Positions 27,492 to 36,275 of a stretch of DNA of 64,000 nt are shown here, one piece after another. The position numbers were made by a program, and so were the translations under genes. The notes beneath the pieces are model-generated. The model did no database searches. It had not been told where the DNA came from and saw nothing but the letters and a program-made list of their open reading frames with translations. Every line of letters starts with the position of its first letter. The stretch's first letter is position 1. This DNA comes from JBBQUN01 sp963717115 (GTDB taxonomy: Bacteria > Actinomycetota > Acidimicrobiia > Acidimicrobiales > SZUA-35), in contig CAVQVO010000002.1 in the NCBI GenBank assembly GCA_963717115.1, positions 310,001 to 374,000 on the forward strand, read 5' to 3'.

Positions 27492-28182
27492 ATGACCAAC
27501 GAAGCCGTGCCAGAGAAGAACCGCAAGCGGATCGTGACGGCAGCCGCCGCCGTCGGCGCCCTGCTCGGTGCCGCCGGGATCGCCGGCGCCATCACCACCC
27601 AGACCTCCACCACCGAGGACACGACCGTCACCGACGACTCGACCGCCATCCGGCGACTCGACCAACGAGGCCGACGAGATGAACGAGGCCGACGAGACCC
27701 ACGATGATGGTGGTGGCGACGAGTCCCCGTTGACGGGTCAGACGGCCGCCGACGTCGAAGCGGCGGCCCTGGCCGCCGTTCCCGGCGGCACGATCGAACG
27801 TCTCGAGACCGACGCACAGGGTGCGGCCTACGAGGCGCACATGCTGGACGCCGACGGGAATCCCGTCACGGTGACCTTCGACGAGAACGTCGTCCTGGTG
27901 GAAACGATCACCGGTGGCATGGGCGGCAAGGGCCACGGTCCCGGCGACCACGACGGTGATCGTGGCGGTGGCAACGACGAGACCCCCCTCACCGGTCAGG
28001 TCGCCGCCGACGTGACCGCCGCTGCCGAGGCCGCCGTTCCCGGGGGCACCGTCGACGAGGTCGAGGCCGAGAACGACGGAACCGCGGCCTACGAGGCCCA
28101 CGTGACCGACGCCGACGGCAACGACGTCCGGGTCACCCTCGACGAGAGCTTCGCCGTCGTCGAGATCGTGCCGGGGCGCTGA
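27492..28182 (+). CDS. Secreted protein with two PepSY-like repeats, frameshifted
   Basis: The N-terminus has a basic head and a signal-like helix (VTAAAAVGALLGAAGIAGA), then an acidic Thr/Asp/Glu linker. Deleting one C near 27646 joins this to the rest, giving D-S-T-A-S-G-D-S-T. Two repeats of about 65 residues follow (ESPLTGQTAADVEAAALAAV and ETPLTGQVAADVTAAAEAAV), each ending in a hydrophobic strand pair (NPVTVTFDENVVLVE, NDVRVTLDESFAVVE). This is the PepSY fold, which often regulates or accompanies extracytoplasmic redox or peptidase systems. AAAGGA precedes ATG 27492. It probably belongs functionally to the flavin module upstream; that is inference from position. Confidence 0.7.
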
Positions 28183-28205
28183 CCCTCCACCCCGCCCCGG
28201 TACCC

Positions 28206-28234
28206 GCGGCCGGCCGCCTCGCGCGGCCGGCCGC
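28206..28234. terminator. Strong bidirectional hairpin
   Basis: GCGGCCGGCCGC at 28206-28217 and again at 28223-28234, separated by CTCGC, forms a perfect 12-bp stem with a 5-base loop between two convergent genes. Each arm is itself palindromic. There is no T-tract. Position and strength fit a shared transcription stop. Confidence 0.7.
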
Positions 28235-28264
28235 AGCGCGTTCGGCGACGGATCGATGGCCAGG

Positions 28265-29462
28265 TCAGATGACGGCGTCCTCCCGGATCGGGTTGCCCTC
28301 CTCGATGCGCCGGTAGCCCAGCGGCGTGAGGTCGATGGTCCGGTAGTCGGCCGTAGGTGATCAGCTCGGCGATACCCCGCCCGACTGCCGGGCCCTGTTG
28401 GAGTCCGTGGCCGGAGAACCCGTTGGCGAACACGAAATTGGCGACCTCGTCCGAGGTACCCGTGACGAGGTTGTGATCGAGCGTGTTGAAGTCGTACTGG
28501 CCGCCCCACGACGAGACCACCCGAACCTGGTCGAATCGGGGAACGTAGCGGGCGATCACCGGCCAGATCTGGTCTTCGAATTCGGCATGGCGGACGTCGA
28601 GGTCGTCGTAGCCGACGGCCTCGTCGACCCTCGGCACGGCCCCGCAGAGATAGTGGTGCTGTTCACGCCGGAAGTGCACACCGGCCGGGGTGATCGTGAG
28701 CGGAACGACGCCCTCGATCGGTGTCCGGCAGGCGAAGACGAAGCTCGTTCGCGAACGGGGTTCGACCGGCAGTTCGAGACCGGCCATGGCGGCGATCGTC
28801 CTGGCCCGACAGCCAGCGCTGTTGACGACCCAGCCGACCTCCACGGATCGGCCCGACGCCAACTGCACCGTGGTGACCCGACCATCGGCAACGACGAGGT
28901 CGACGACCCGGTCCTTCACGTAGGTGACGCCATTGTGCACGGCCCGCCGCCGGATGCCCTGGAAGAACGCCCAGCCGTCGAACGAACCTTCGCGCATTCC
29001 CCCGAGTCGTCCCCCGGCGACCTGGGTGACGTCGAGGTAGGGGAACCGTTCGGCCAACCGATCGGGTCGCAGCATCTCGACCTGGGCACCCAGCGCCGTC
29101 TGCTCGCGTGACTCGGCCTCGAGTCGGGAATAGTGCGCTTCGTCGTCGGCCAGGAAGAGGTAGCCCGTCCCGACGAAGTTCAGTACCGGCGACTCGCCCT
29201 CGACCTGCACGTTCTCGTGGAAGTGCTCGATGAAGTCCATCCCGAAGCGGCTCAACTGAACGTTCAGGCCGTTCGTGAACTGCTCCCGAATCGAGTTCTG
29301 GGCCCTCGTGGTCTGCGCGTTGGCGTAGGTCCAGTCGGGTTCGACCACGAGGATCCTCCCGTCGAAGTCGGGGTTCTCGCTGAGGAAGTAGGCGGCCGAA
29401 CTGCCCGTCATCGCCCCCCCGACACACACCACGTCGTAGCTCCCGTGCAGCTCCTGCGTCAC
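28265..29462 (-). CDS. FAD-dependent oxidoreductase (DadA/FOXRED1-like), frameshifted near its end
   Basis: The protein of about 398 residues starts with an ADP-binding fold (YDVVCVGGAMTGSSAAYFL) and has the middle GGMREGSFDGWAFFQGI, VVNSAGCRA and the late FVFANGFSGHGLQQGPAVG, the order seen in DadA/FOXRED1-like amine or amino-acid oxidases. After ITYG the frame changes. Deleting one C in GGCCGAC near 28350 gives D-Y-R-T-I-D-L-T-P-L-G-Y-R-R-I-E, the normal family ending, so this looks like an error. It would oxidise an amine or N-methyl amino acid with FAD. It is cytosolic and a close neighbour of an SDR transcribed the same way. Confidence 0.82.
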
Positions 29463-29525
29463 GGAATCACCGCGTCCGCGAGCGGGGTCGGCACCCCGCT
29501 CCGTCGTCGCTCCGAGGGCGGACCA

Positions 29526-30362
29526 TCAGAGGTCCTCGACCCTCGGGAAGTCGCGGGGAGGCATGATGTCGACCGTGGCCGACCGCTGCTGGGCGAGCAT
29601 GCCGCCGTCGATCCTGATGACGTCACCGGTGATGTAGGCGGCGTCGTCGGAAGCGAGGAACAGCGCGGCTCCGGTCATGTCGCCGGGCTCACCGATGCGC
29701 CCGAGGGGGACGTTCTCGCCCCGCAGGCGACGATCCTCGACCGGGAGGCCGGAGGTGTCGATCGACCCGGGCATGAGGGCATTCACCCGGATGTCGTAGG
29801 GACCCAGATCGAGCGCCATCGCCCGGGTGAGCGCCTCGATCCCGCCCTTGCTGGCGTCGTAGGCGGTGAAGGCCCGGTGGGCCCGGGTGGCCCCGCCGGA
29901 ACTCATGTTGATGATGACCCCGCCGCCGGCTTTGGCCATCAACCGGGCGGCCGAGTGCGAGCACAGGAAGTGGCCGGTCAGGTTCACGTCGATGAGGCGC
30001 CGCCACCAGGCCTCGTCGGCTTCGAAGAAGTGCAGCATCGGACCGACCAGACCGGCGTTGTTGACGAGCACGTCGATCCTCCCGAACTCCTCGACGATCC
30101 GGTCGAACATGGCGACCACCTGCTCGCCGTTCGACACATCGGCGGCAACCGCGATGGCCCGGCCGCCGAGGGAGACGATTGCCGCCGCAGCGGCCTCGGC
30201 CGTCGTCGGATCGAGATCGTTGACGACGACCCGACAACCCTGACCGGCGAACCGCTCGGCGATGGCCCGGCCGATGCCCCCGCCCGATCCGGTGACGAGC
30301 ACCACCTTGTCGAGCAACGAGCCATAGACCGTGGAGGGAGAGGAGTTGACGGATTCGGACAC
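29526..30362 (-). CDS. Short-chain dehydrogenase/reductase
   Basis: The 278-residue classical SDR has VTGSGGGIGRAIAERF near residue 23, DVLVNNAG, the catalytic Ser in INMSSGG, Y-x3-K in YDASKGG, and a C-terminal GDVIRIDGGML. It ends 63 bases before the FAD oxidoreductase gene begins, so the two may share a transcript and a catabolic route. The N-terminal 15 residues (SESVNSSPSTVYG) are an unusual polar head. Substrate unknown. Confidence 0.85.
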   Translation of the reverse strand: MSESVNSSPSTVYGSLLDKVVLVTGSGGGIGRAIAERFAGQGCRVVVNDLDPTTAEAAAAAIVSLGGRAIAVAADVSNGEQVVAMFDRIVEEFGRIDVLVNNAGLVGPMLHFFEADEAWWRRLIDVNLTGHFLCSHSAARLMAKAGGGVIINMSSGGATRAHRAFTAYDASKGGIEALTRAMALDLGPYDIRVNALMPGSIDTSGLPVEDRRLRGENVPLGRIGEPGDMTGAALFLASDDAAYITGDVIRIDGGMLAQQRSATVDIMPPRDFPRVEDL

Positions 30363-30473
30363 GGGCGCTTCCTCGGGATCGATCGGAGACCGTTGTCTAG
30401 CCGCTGTCGGGGACCACGGCGCCGCGGGATCCGGAAATGTGGTTCGATGCTCCCGTATGATCGGTGCGCCTCC

Positions 30474-31328
30474 ATGATGCAGCTCCCCCTCCTGATCGCC
30501 GTCAACACGTCCGTCATCGACCTCCTCATCGCTGCTGCCATCGTCGTCTCGGGCGTGATCGCCTCACTCGTCGTCCGGCACGTGATGCGATCGGCCGAGC
30601 AGAGCGTCCGGCTCCAGTCGTCCATGGCGATCCTGATGAGCCGGTTCGCGACGACGACGATCATGCTGATCTCGCTGGTCTACGCGTTCCGCCAGCTCGG
30701 CGTGCAGGTCGGCCCGCTGCTCGGCGCCCTCGGGATCAGCGGCATCGTGTTCGCCATGTCCCTCCAACCGGTGCTGGGCAATCTGGTCGGATCGGCCTTG
30801 ATCCACGCCAGGAAACCGATCAAGCGAGGCGATCAACTCCAGACCAACGGACTGTCCGGCACCGTCATCGACATCAACGGCCGTGCCGTGGTCATGATGA
30901 CCTTCGACGGCGAACGGGTCCACATCCCGAACCTGGCCGTCCTCGACTCGCCGCTCATCAATCAAACCGCCCAGGACTACCGGCGGACGCTCATCCCGTT
31001 CCAGGTCGACTACGACACCGACCTCCGTCGAACCCAACGGGTGGTCCAGGCGGCGCTCGCCGAACTCGACATCCTGAGCGACTCGCCGATGAACGACGTG
31101 CTGGTCACGAGCTTCGACGAATCCGGCATCTCGCTCGTCGCCCGGGTCTGGCATCCGTGCGAGGAGCTCCTCGCCCGGTTCGCCATCAGCGAGTCCGCCA
31201 TCACGATCCACGAGACACTGCGGCGAGAGGGCATCTCCATCCCCTTCCCCCAGCGGGTCGTGCACTTCGCCGAACGTCGCGTCGACGACGCCGACGAGCA
31301 GCGTCGGGCCCTGGGTCACCAGGAGTGA
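30474..31328 (+). CDS. MscS-family mechanosensitive channel
   Basis: The 284-residue protein has three hydrophobic helices, and the third, pore-lining helix contains GPLLGALGISGIVFAMSLQP followed by VLGNLVGSALIHARKPIKRG, the MscS signature leading into the beta domain (VIDINGRAVVMMTFDGERV, HIPNLAVLDSPLIN). The size matches E. coli MscS. It would open under membrane tension and release solutes on osmotic downshift. Its stop overlaps the GTG of a cation-chloride cotransporter, so channel and transporter are made together. Confidence 0.9.
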   Translation: MMQLPLLIAVNTSVIDLLIAAAIVVSGVIASLVVRHVMRSAEQSVRLQSSMAILMSRFATTTIMLISLVYAFRQLGVQVGPLLGALGISGIVFAMSLQPVLGNLVGSALIHARKPIKRGDQLQTNGLSGTVIDINGRAVVMMTFDGERVHIPNLAVLDSPLINQTAQDYRRTLIPFQVDYDTDLRRTQRVVQAALAELDILSDSPMNDVLVTSFDESGISLVARVWHPCEELLARFAISESAITIHETLRREGISIPFPQRVVHFAERRVDDADEQRRALGHQE

Positions 31329-33889
31329 ACGGCGCTGCTCCGTCCCGGGTGGGAAACCCGGGGGCCACCCTCGGCACCTTCGGGGGCGTGTTCACGCCGA
31401 GCCTGCTGACCATCCTCGGTCTGGTCCTCTTCCTCCGGCTGGGCTTCGTCGTCGGCAACGTCGGACTCGTGCAGATGCTGGTGATGCTGGTCCTGGCCAC
31501 CAGCGTGTCGGTCCTCACCACGATCTCGCTCGCCGCGATCGCCACCAACCTGCGGGTCGGTGGCGGCGGGGTCTACTTCATCATCTCGAGAACTCTGGGG
31601 CCCGCCTTCGGAGGAGCCATCGGGCTGGTGTTGTACCTGGCCATGTCGGTCTCGGTGGCGTTCTACACGATCGGTCTCGGCGAGGCGGTGGCCAGTGTCA
31701 TCGGTTCGTCCAGCAGCATGGCCCCGCGGCTGATCGCCGCCGTCACCATCGTGGGGCTGGCGGCCCTCGCCTGGGTCGGGGCCGACATCGCCACCAAACT
31801 CCAGTACGTGGTCCTCGTCTGCCTGGTGATCGCGATCGTGGCCTATTTCGTCGGCGTCGTGCCCGACCTCAGCGTCGGCACCGCGGCCGACAACCTCGGG
31901 GCGCCATCGGCCGGCAACGGCTTCTGGGTGAGCTTCGCCATCTTCTTCCCGGCCATCACCGGCTTCACCCAGGGCGTTGCCATGTCCGGTGACCTCAAGA
32001 CCCCGTCGCGCAGCATCACCATCGGCACGTTCGGAGCGATCGGCGTGTCGACGCTGGTGTACGCCGCCGTGATCGTCACCTTCGCCATGGCGGTTCCGCT
32101 CCAGACGCTGCGCGACGACACCTCCATCATGCGGTCGCTGGCCCCGAGCCCGGCACTGATCGACGTCGGCGTGGTTGCCGCCACGCTGTCCTCGGCGATC
32201 GCATCGATGCTCGGCGCCCCCCGCACCCTCCAGCGACTGGCCGGCGACCGGCTGGTTCCCGCCCTGCAACCGTTCGAACGGGGCTCGGGCACCGACAACA
32301 ACCCCCGCCGCGGCGTCGCCCTGACCGCGGCCATCGCACTCTTCACCGTCGCCGTCGCCGACCTCGACCTCGTTGCGCCGATCATCTCGATGTTCTTCCT
32401 CGCCAGCTACGGGATGATCAACTACGCGACCTACTCCGAGGCCCGGGCGGCGAGCACGTCGTTCCGCCCGACGTTCCGATTCTTCGACTGGCGGCTCAGC
32501 CTCCTCGGAACGATGGGCTGCATCGCCGTCATCCTGGCCATCGACCCGTTCGCCGGCGCCCTCGCCGGCGTGGCGGTGTTCAGCCTCTATCGGTACCTCA
32601 ACGGTTCGTCGCAGCAGTCCCGCTGGGCCGACAGCACCCGGGGCTTCCACGCCTCGGAGGTCCGGACCCACCTCAAGGCCATGGGGCCGAACCTCGAACC
32701 GGGCCGGGACTGGCGGCCCTGTACCGTCGCCTTCGCCTCCCGCGACCCGTTCCGCCGGCTGGCGCTGGCCACCGTCGCCGGCTGGCTCGAGGGGGGTGCG
32801 GGCCTGACCACGGTGGCGCGCATCGTCCCGGGCCGAGGCCCCATGGCCCGCAAACAGGCGTCCCGGATCGACCTGGAACTCCAACGTGAGCTCGCAGCCC
32901 AGAGCGGCGGCGTGTTCGGCCGGGTCATCGTTGCCGAGTCGTTGCCGGCCGGCGTGGCATCGCTGCTGCAGAGCCACGGGATCGGCTCGCTCCGGCCGAA
33001 CCTGGCGCTCTACAGCTGGTACGAGCACGACGAGCACAGCACGACGAGCAATGGCGACTACGAGTCCATGGTCCAGACCGGATTACGGTTCGGAGCGAAC
33101 GTGGGCGTCCTGCGGGCCCTGCCCGACGCCTGGGCGAACCTCCCGTCCAGCCCCGATCCCGCCACCCGGATCGTGGTCTGGTGGACCGATGACGGCAACG
33201 GTCGGATGCTCGCCCTGCTGGCCTGGATGTGCACCCGCGACTCGGTGTTCGCCCGGGCGTCGATCGAGGTCTGGGTGGCGGGGACCGATCGGCACGACCG
33301 GGACCGGATCCAGCACCTCCTCGACGATGCCCGGATTCCCGCGGCGGTGGCCGGCGTCGCCGACCCCGGTGACTTCGTGCGGGTGTGCTCGGATGCCGCC
33401 CTGGTGTTGGCGCCCCTGCGGGTCCGGGCCGACTCGCTGCTCGGCCCCGACGACGTCGCCCTCGATGCCCTGCCCTCGTCGCTCCCCGTCACGCTGTTCG
33501 TCCAGGTCGCCGCCGAGATCGAACTCGACACCCAACCCGACGACAGCAGCGTCTCGAGCCTGGCCGTGGCCCGCGACCGGGCCGAGGAACTCACCGCTCG
33601 CGCCGTGCGCCTGGATCAGGAGGCCAGTCACCTCGTGGTCGCCGCCGAGATCGCCCGGCTCGACCAGGAGGAATCGGGCGCCGCCGATCGCTCGGGAACC
33701 CCCGCGGCGATCGCCGCCGCCGACGAGGCCGCCGAACGGGCGAGACGGGAGTATCTCGACGCTCGCACCCGCGCCGACGAGGCGTGGCGCGTCGTCGACG
33801 AACTCGATCCGACCCAGACCACCCAGGCCCTCGACCCGGCGCTGTGGGTGACGGCTCCGCTCGAGGGTCCCGAGACCCGGCGACGCTGA
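31325..33889 (+). CDS. SLC12-like cation-chloride cotransporter (APC superfamily)
   Basis: The 854-residue protein starts NPGATLGTFGGVFTPSLLTI, the classic opening of bacterial and animal SLC12 carriers, with about 12 membrane helices to residue 430 (NLRVGGGGVYFIISRTLGPA in helix 3, FFPAITGFTQGVAMSGDLK around helix 6). A soluble C-terminal domain of about 420 residues follows (DWRPCTVAFASRDP; VWVAGTDRHDRDRI), ending in a coiled-coil-like Ala/Arg/Glu stretch. It probably moves K+ or Na+ with Cl-, or a related solute, and the C-terminal domain would regulate it. GTGA overlap with MscS suggests joint control of cell volume. Confidence 0.85.
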   Translation: MNGAAPSRVGNPGATLGTFGGVFTPSLLTILGLVLFLRLGFVVGNVGLVQMLVMLVLATSVSVLTTISLAAIATNLRVGGGGVYFIISRTLGPAFGGAIGLVLYLAMSVSVAFYTIGLGEAVASVIGSSSSMAPRLIAAVTIVGLAALAWVGADIATKLQYVVLVCLVIAIVAYFVGVVPDLSVGTAADNLGAPSAGNGFWVSFAIFFPAITGFTQGVAMSGDLKTPSRSITIGTFGAIGVSTLVYAAVIVTFAMAVPLQTLRDDTSIMRSLAPSPALIDVGVVAATLSSAIASMLGAPRTLQRLAGDRLVPALQPFERGSGTDNNPRRGVALTAAIALFTVAVADLDLVAPIISMFFLASYGMINYATYSEARAASTSFRPTFRFFDWRLSLLGTMGCIAVILAIDPFAGALAGVAVFSLYRYLNGSSQQSRWADSTRGFHASEVRTHLKAMGPNLEPGRDWRPCTVAFASRDPFRRLALATVAGWLEGGAGLTTVARIVPGRGPMARKQASRIDLELQRELAAQSGGVFGRVIVAESLPAGVASLLQSHGIGSLRPNLALYSWYEHDEHSTTSNGDYESMVQTGLRFGANVGVLRALPDAWANLPSSPDPATRIVVWWTDDGNGRMLALLAWMCTRDSVFARASIEVWVAGTDRHDRDRIQHLLDDARIPAAVAGVADPGDFVRVCSDAALVLAPLRVRADSLLGPDDVALDALPSSLPVTLFVQVAAEIELDTQPDDSSVSSLAVARDRAEELTARAVRLDQEASHLVVAAEIARLDQEESGAADRSGTPAAIAAADEAAERARREYLDARTRADEAWRVVDELDPTQTTQALDPALWVTAPLEGPETRRR

Positions 33890-33912
33890 CCGCGACGCCG
33901 ATCGGCGCGGTC
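33888..33912. terminator. Possible hairpin terminator between convergent transporter genes
   Basis: GACCG at 33888-33892 pairs with CGGTC at 33908-33912 around an inner palindrome CGCCGATCGGCG, with a small bulge. It fills the 32-base gap between the cotransporter stop and the binding-protein stop. There is no T-tract. Confidence 0.4.
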
Positions 33913-33921
33913 GAACTCGAT

Positions 33922-34851
33922 CTAGCCGCCGATGAGACCTTCGGCGGTGAGCCAATCGGTGGCGATGGCCGACGCGTCTTCCTTGTCGATGTCGTAGCGC
34001 CGATTCAGTTCGGCCAGTTCCTCGGTCGACAGTGCGGCGCTCACCTCGTTGACCACGGCGAGGAAGTCGGTGCCATAGGCCTCGATGACGGCATCGGTGG
34101 TGACGGGGATCACGTTGTCGGCGTTGATCAGGCCCAGGTCGTCCTCGAGGACCACCCAGCCCTTGTCGGCGATCACCCCACCGGTCGAGAAGAGGATGGC
34201 CACATCGATCTCACCGGCCTCGAGCGCGGCCACCGTGAGCGGCCCGGCGCCGTCGAGGGGGGTGAAGCCGGCCGACAGGTCGAGACCGTAGACCCGTTCG
34301 AGGCCGGGCAGGCAGGAGGCGTTCTCGGGGCAGTCGGCCGGGCCGCCGAGCACGAGATCCGGGGTGAGGTCGCTGACCTTCGACAGGCCCAACCGCTCGG
34401 CGGTCTCGGCGGTGACGACGAAGGCGTTGGAGTCGACCGCCGGTGAGGCGTCGAGGATCGACGAGGCCCTGCTCGGCGGCGATGGCCTCGAGCTTGGCGG
34501 CGGTGTCGTCGATGTCGCCCGAGGCCTCGCCGGCGTTGCCGTTGAGGTATTCGAGCGCCGAGGCCGCATAGTCCGGCGCGAAGTTGATGTCGCCGCTCTC
34601 GAGGGCGGTGTACACCACCTGCCGGAAGCCACCCAGGGCCTGCTGCTCGACCGGGTAGCCGGCGTCCTGCGAGCGCCTGACCGTAGAGCTCGGCCAGGAT
34701 GGCCGATTCACCGAAGTCCTGCGCTCCGATGGTGATCGTCGGACCGTCGGGGGCGTCCGACGACGCTGCGTCGTCGCTGTCGCTCCCCCCGCAGGCCGCC
34801 AGGGCCAGCGCGGCCGCGAGGATCGGGACGATGGAATCGGGGGCGGATCAT
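33922..34851 (-). CDS. Betaine/choline-type ABC transporter substrate-binding lipoprotein, with three frameshifts
   Basis: The parts, read in order, give a lipoprotein start (IVPILAAALALAACGG, lipobox Cys near residue 22), TITIGAQDFGESAILAELYGQ, GYPVEQQALGGFRQVVYTAL, and a C-terminal GGPADCPENASCLPG to ILFSTGGVIADKGWVVLEDD. This is the OpuAC/OsmF/ProX type II fold. Three one-base insertions, in CCCCC near 34840, GCAGGACGCC near 34667 and GTCGATCC near 34460, must be removed to read through; the restored length of about 308 residues is normal. The cysteine pair in CPENASC is common in this group. It is the last gene of a four-gene import operon, with its ATG overlapping the permease stop. Confidence 0.8.
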
Positions 34852-35591
34852 GACGGCAGGGCTCCAGGGCGTGAGGATCGAGAGGACATGCTAGACGGCG
34901 CGTCGGCGCGTACCCGCTCCGTGCGCGGAGCAAACCTCGTGGCCAGCGCCCCGAGGATGGCGTCGATCGACAGGGCCAGTCCGGCCACGAAGACGCCGCC
35001 GACGAGGACCGAGGTCTGACCACTCTGACCGCGGGCCAGACCCGACACGATGAAGCTGCCCAGGCACTCGTAGCCGACGATCGCGCCCAGGGTGGCCGTT
35101 GCCACGATCTGCACCACCGACACCCGGATGCCGTTCATCATCAGCGGGACCGCCGACGGGAGTTCCACGAGGCGCAAGACCTCGCGTTCCCGCAGACCGA
35201 TGCCCCGGGCGGCCTCGATGACGTCGTCGGGTGTACCGGCGACGCCGGCGTAGGTGTTGGCGAACATCGGCGGGATGCCGAGCGCCACCAGGGCGACACA
35301 GGTCGGCCAGAAACCGAGCCCGAACCCGAACTGGAGACTGATCGGGAACACCAGGGCGATGAGGGCGAACGACGGGATGGCGCGGGCGATGTTGACCACG
35401 GCCACCGAGGCGATCGGGGCGATTCGGCGATGGGCCAGCAGGACGGCGCTCGGCAGGGCGATGGCGGCCGCCATCGTGGAGGCCACCAGCGAGATCCACA
35501 GGTGGGATCGACCCCGGGCCAGGATCCCCCGGGGACCGGTCCAGTTGTCGCCGGTGGCCAGGAAGTCCAACGTGTCGACGACGAGGCTCAT
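34848..35591 (-). CDS. Betaine/choline-type ABC transporter permease
   Basis: The 247-residue protein has five or six membrane helices and the BPD permease loop GIPPMFANTYAGVAGTPDDVIEAARGIG, cut here as EAARGIGLREREVLRLVELP, which contacts the ATPase (EAA motif). A long C-terminal tail with RTERVRADAPSSMSSRSSRP is unusual. ATG at 35591 fits the family start (MSLVVDTLDFLATGDNW). As written, the upstream permease reads into this one without a stop; one extra base near 35608 would explain that, since removing it creates the expected stop overlapping this ATG. Role: membrane half of a compatible-solute importer. Confidence 0.82.
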   Translation of the reverse strand: MSLVVDTLDFLATGDNWTGPRGILARGRSHLWISLVASTMAAAIALPSAVLLAHRRIAPIASVAVVNIARAIPSFALIALVFPISLQFGFGLGFWPTCVALVALGIPPMFANTYAGVAGTPDDVIEAARGIGLREREVLRLVELPSAVPLMMNGIRVSVVQIVATATLGAIVGYECLGSFIVSGLARGQSGQTSVLVGGVFVAGLALSIDAILGALATRFAPRTERVRADAPSSMSSRSSRPGALPS

Positions 35592-36275
35592 GCGGTCCTG
35601 CCGCCGCCACGGGGTCAGCAGCCGTTCGACCAGGGCGAAGGCCACGTCGGCGACGACGGCGAGCACGATCGACAGCACGGTCCCCACGACGATCGGGCGT
35701 CGAGAAGTCGCGGCGCAGACCGTCGTCGATGAGGGCGCCGTACCCACCGTTGCCGATGAGGGCGGTGACGGTGACGAGCCCGATGACGGTCACCGTGGCG
35801 ATCCGCAGGCCGGCGACGATCGTCGGCAGTGCCAGGGGCAGGTCGACGGTCAGGATCCGCTCGACGGGTCGGTAGCCCATGGCCGCGGCGGCTTCGCGGA
35901 CGTCGCTCGACACCCCGTCCATCCCGGCCACGATGTTGCGAACGAGGATGAGGATCGTGTAGCTCACCAGGGCGATCTCGGCGGTGAGCAGACCGAGACC
36001 GGTGATGGGGATCAGCAAGGCGAACAGCGCCAGGCTCGGGATCGTGTAGAGCAGCGAGCCGACGGCGGTGATCGGGCCCGTATGTCCAACGGAACCGAAG
36101 GGCGAGCGCGGCCAGCAGCGACGAGATCACGAAGCCCGACCGAGACGGCGATGCTGGTCAGCACCAGGTGCTCGACGGTGCGGGACCAGATCTCGTCGAG
36201 GTGGTCGCCGATCCATCCCCACCAGATGAACGAGTCGGCCGACGTGGCCAGCGATCCGATCCCGGAGCGATCATT
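35592..36275 (-). CDS. Second betaine/choline-type ABC transporter permease, with frameshifts
   Basis: The parts give SFIWWGWIGDHLDEIWSRTV (usual N-terminal segment), VISSLLAALALRFRW, GSLLYTIPSLALFALLIPIT, VRNIVAGMDGVSSDVREAAA (permease loop with the EAA motif) and ALIGNGGYGALIDDGLRRDF, all hallmarks of OpuBB/OpuCB permeases. Reading through needs removal of one base near 36136 (GCCCGACC), 36077 (GGGCCCGATC) and 35697 (CGCCCGATC). The start is unclear: ATG at 36275 is out of frame by one base with the rest. The restored length of about 225 residues is normal. It partners with the permease downstream and the ATPase upstream. Confidence 0.72.
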
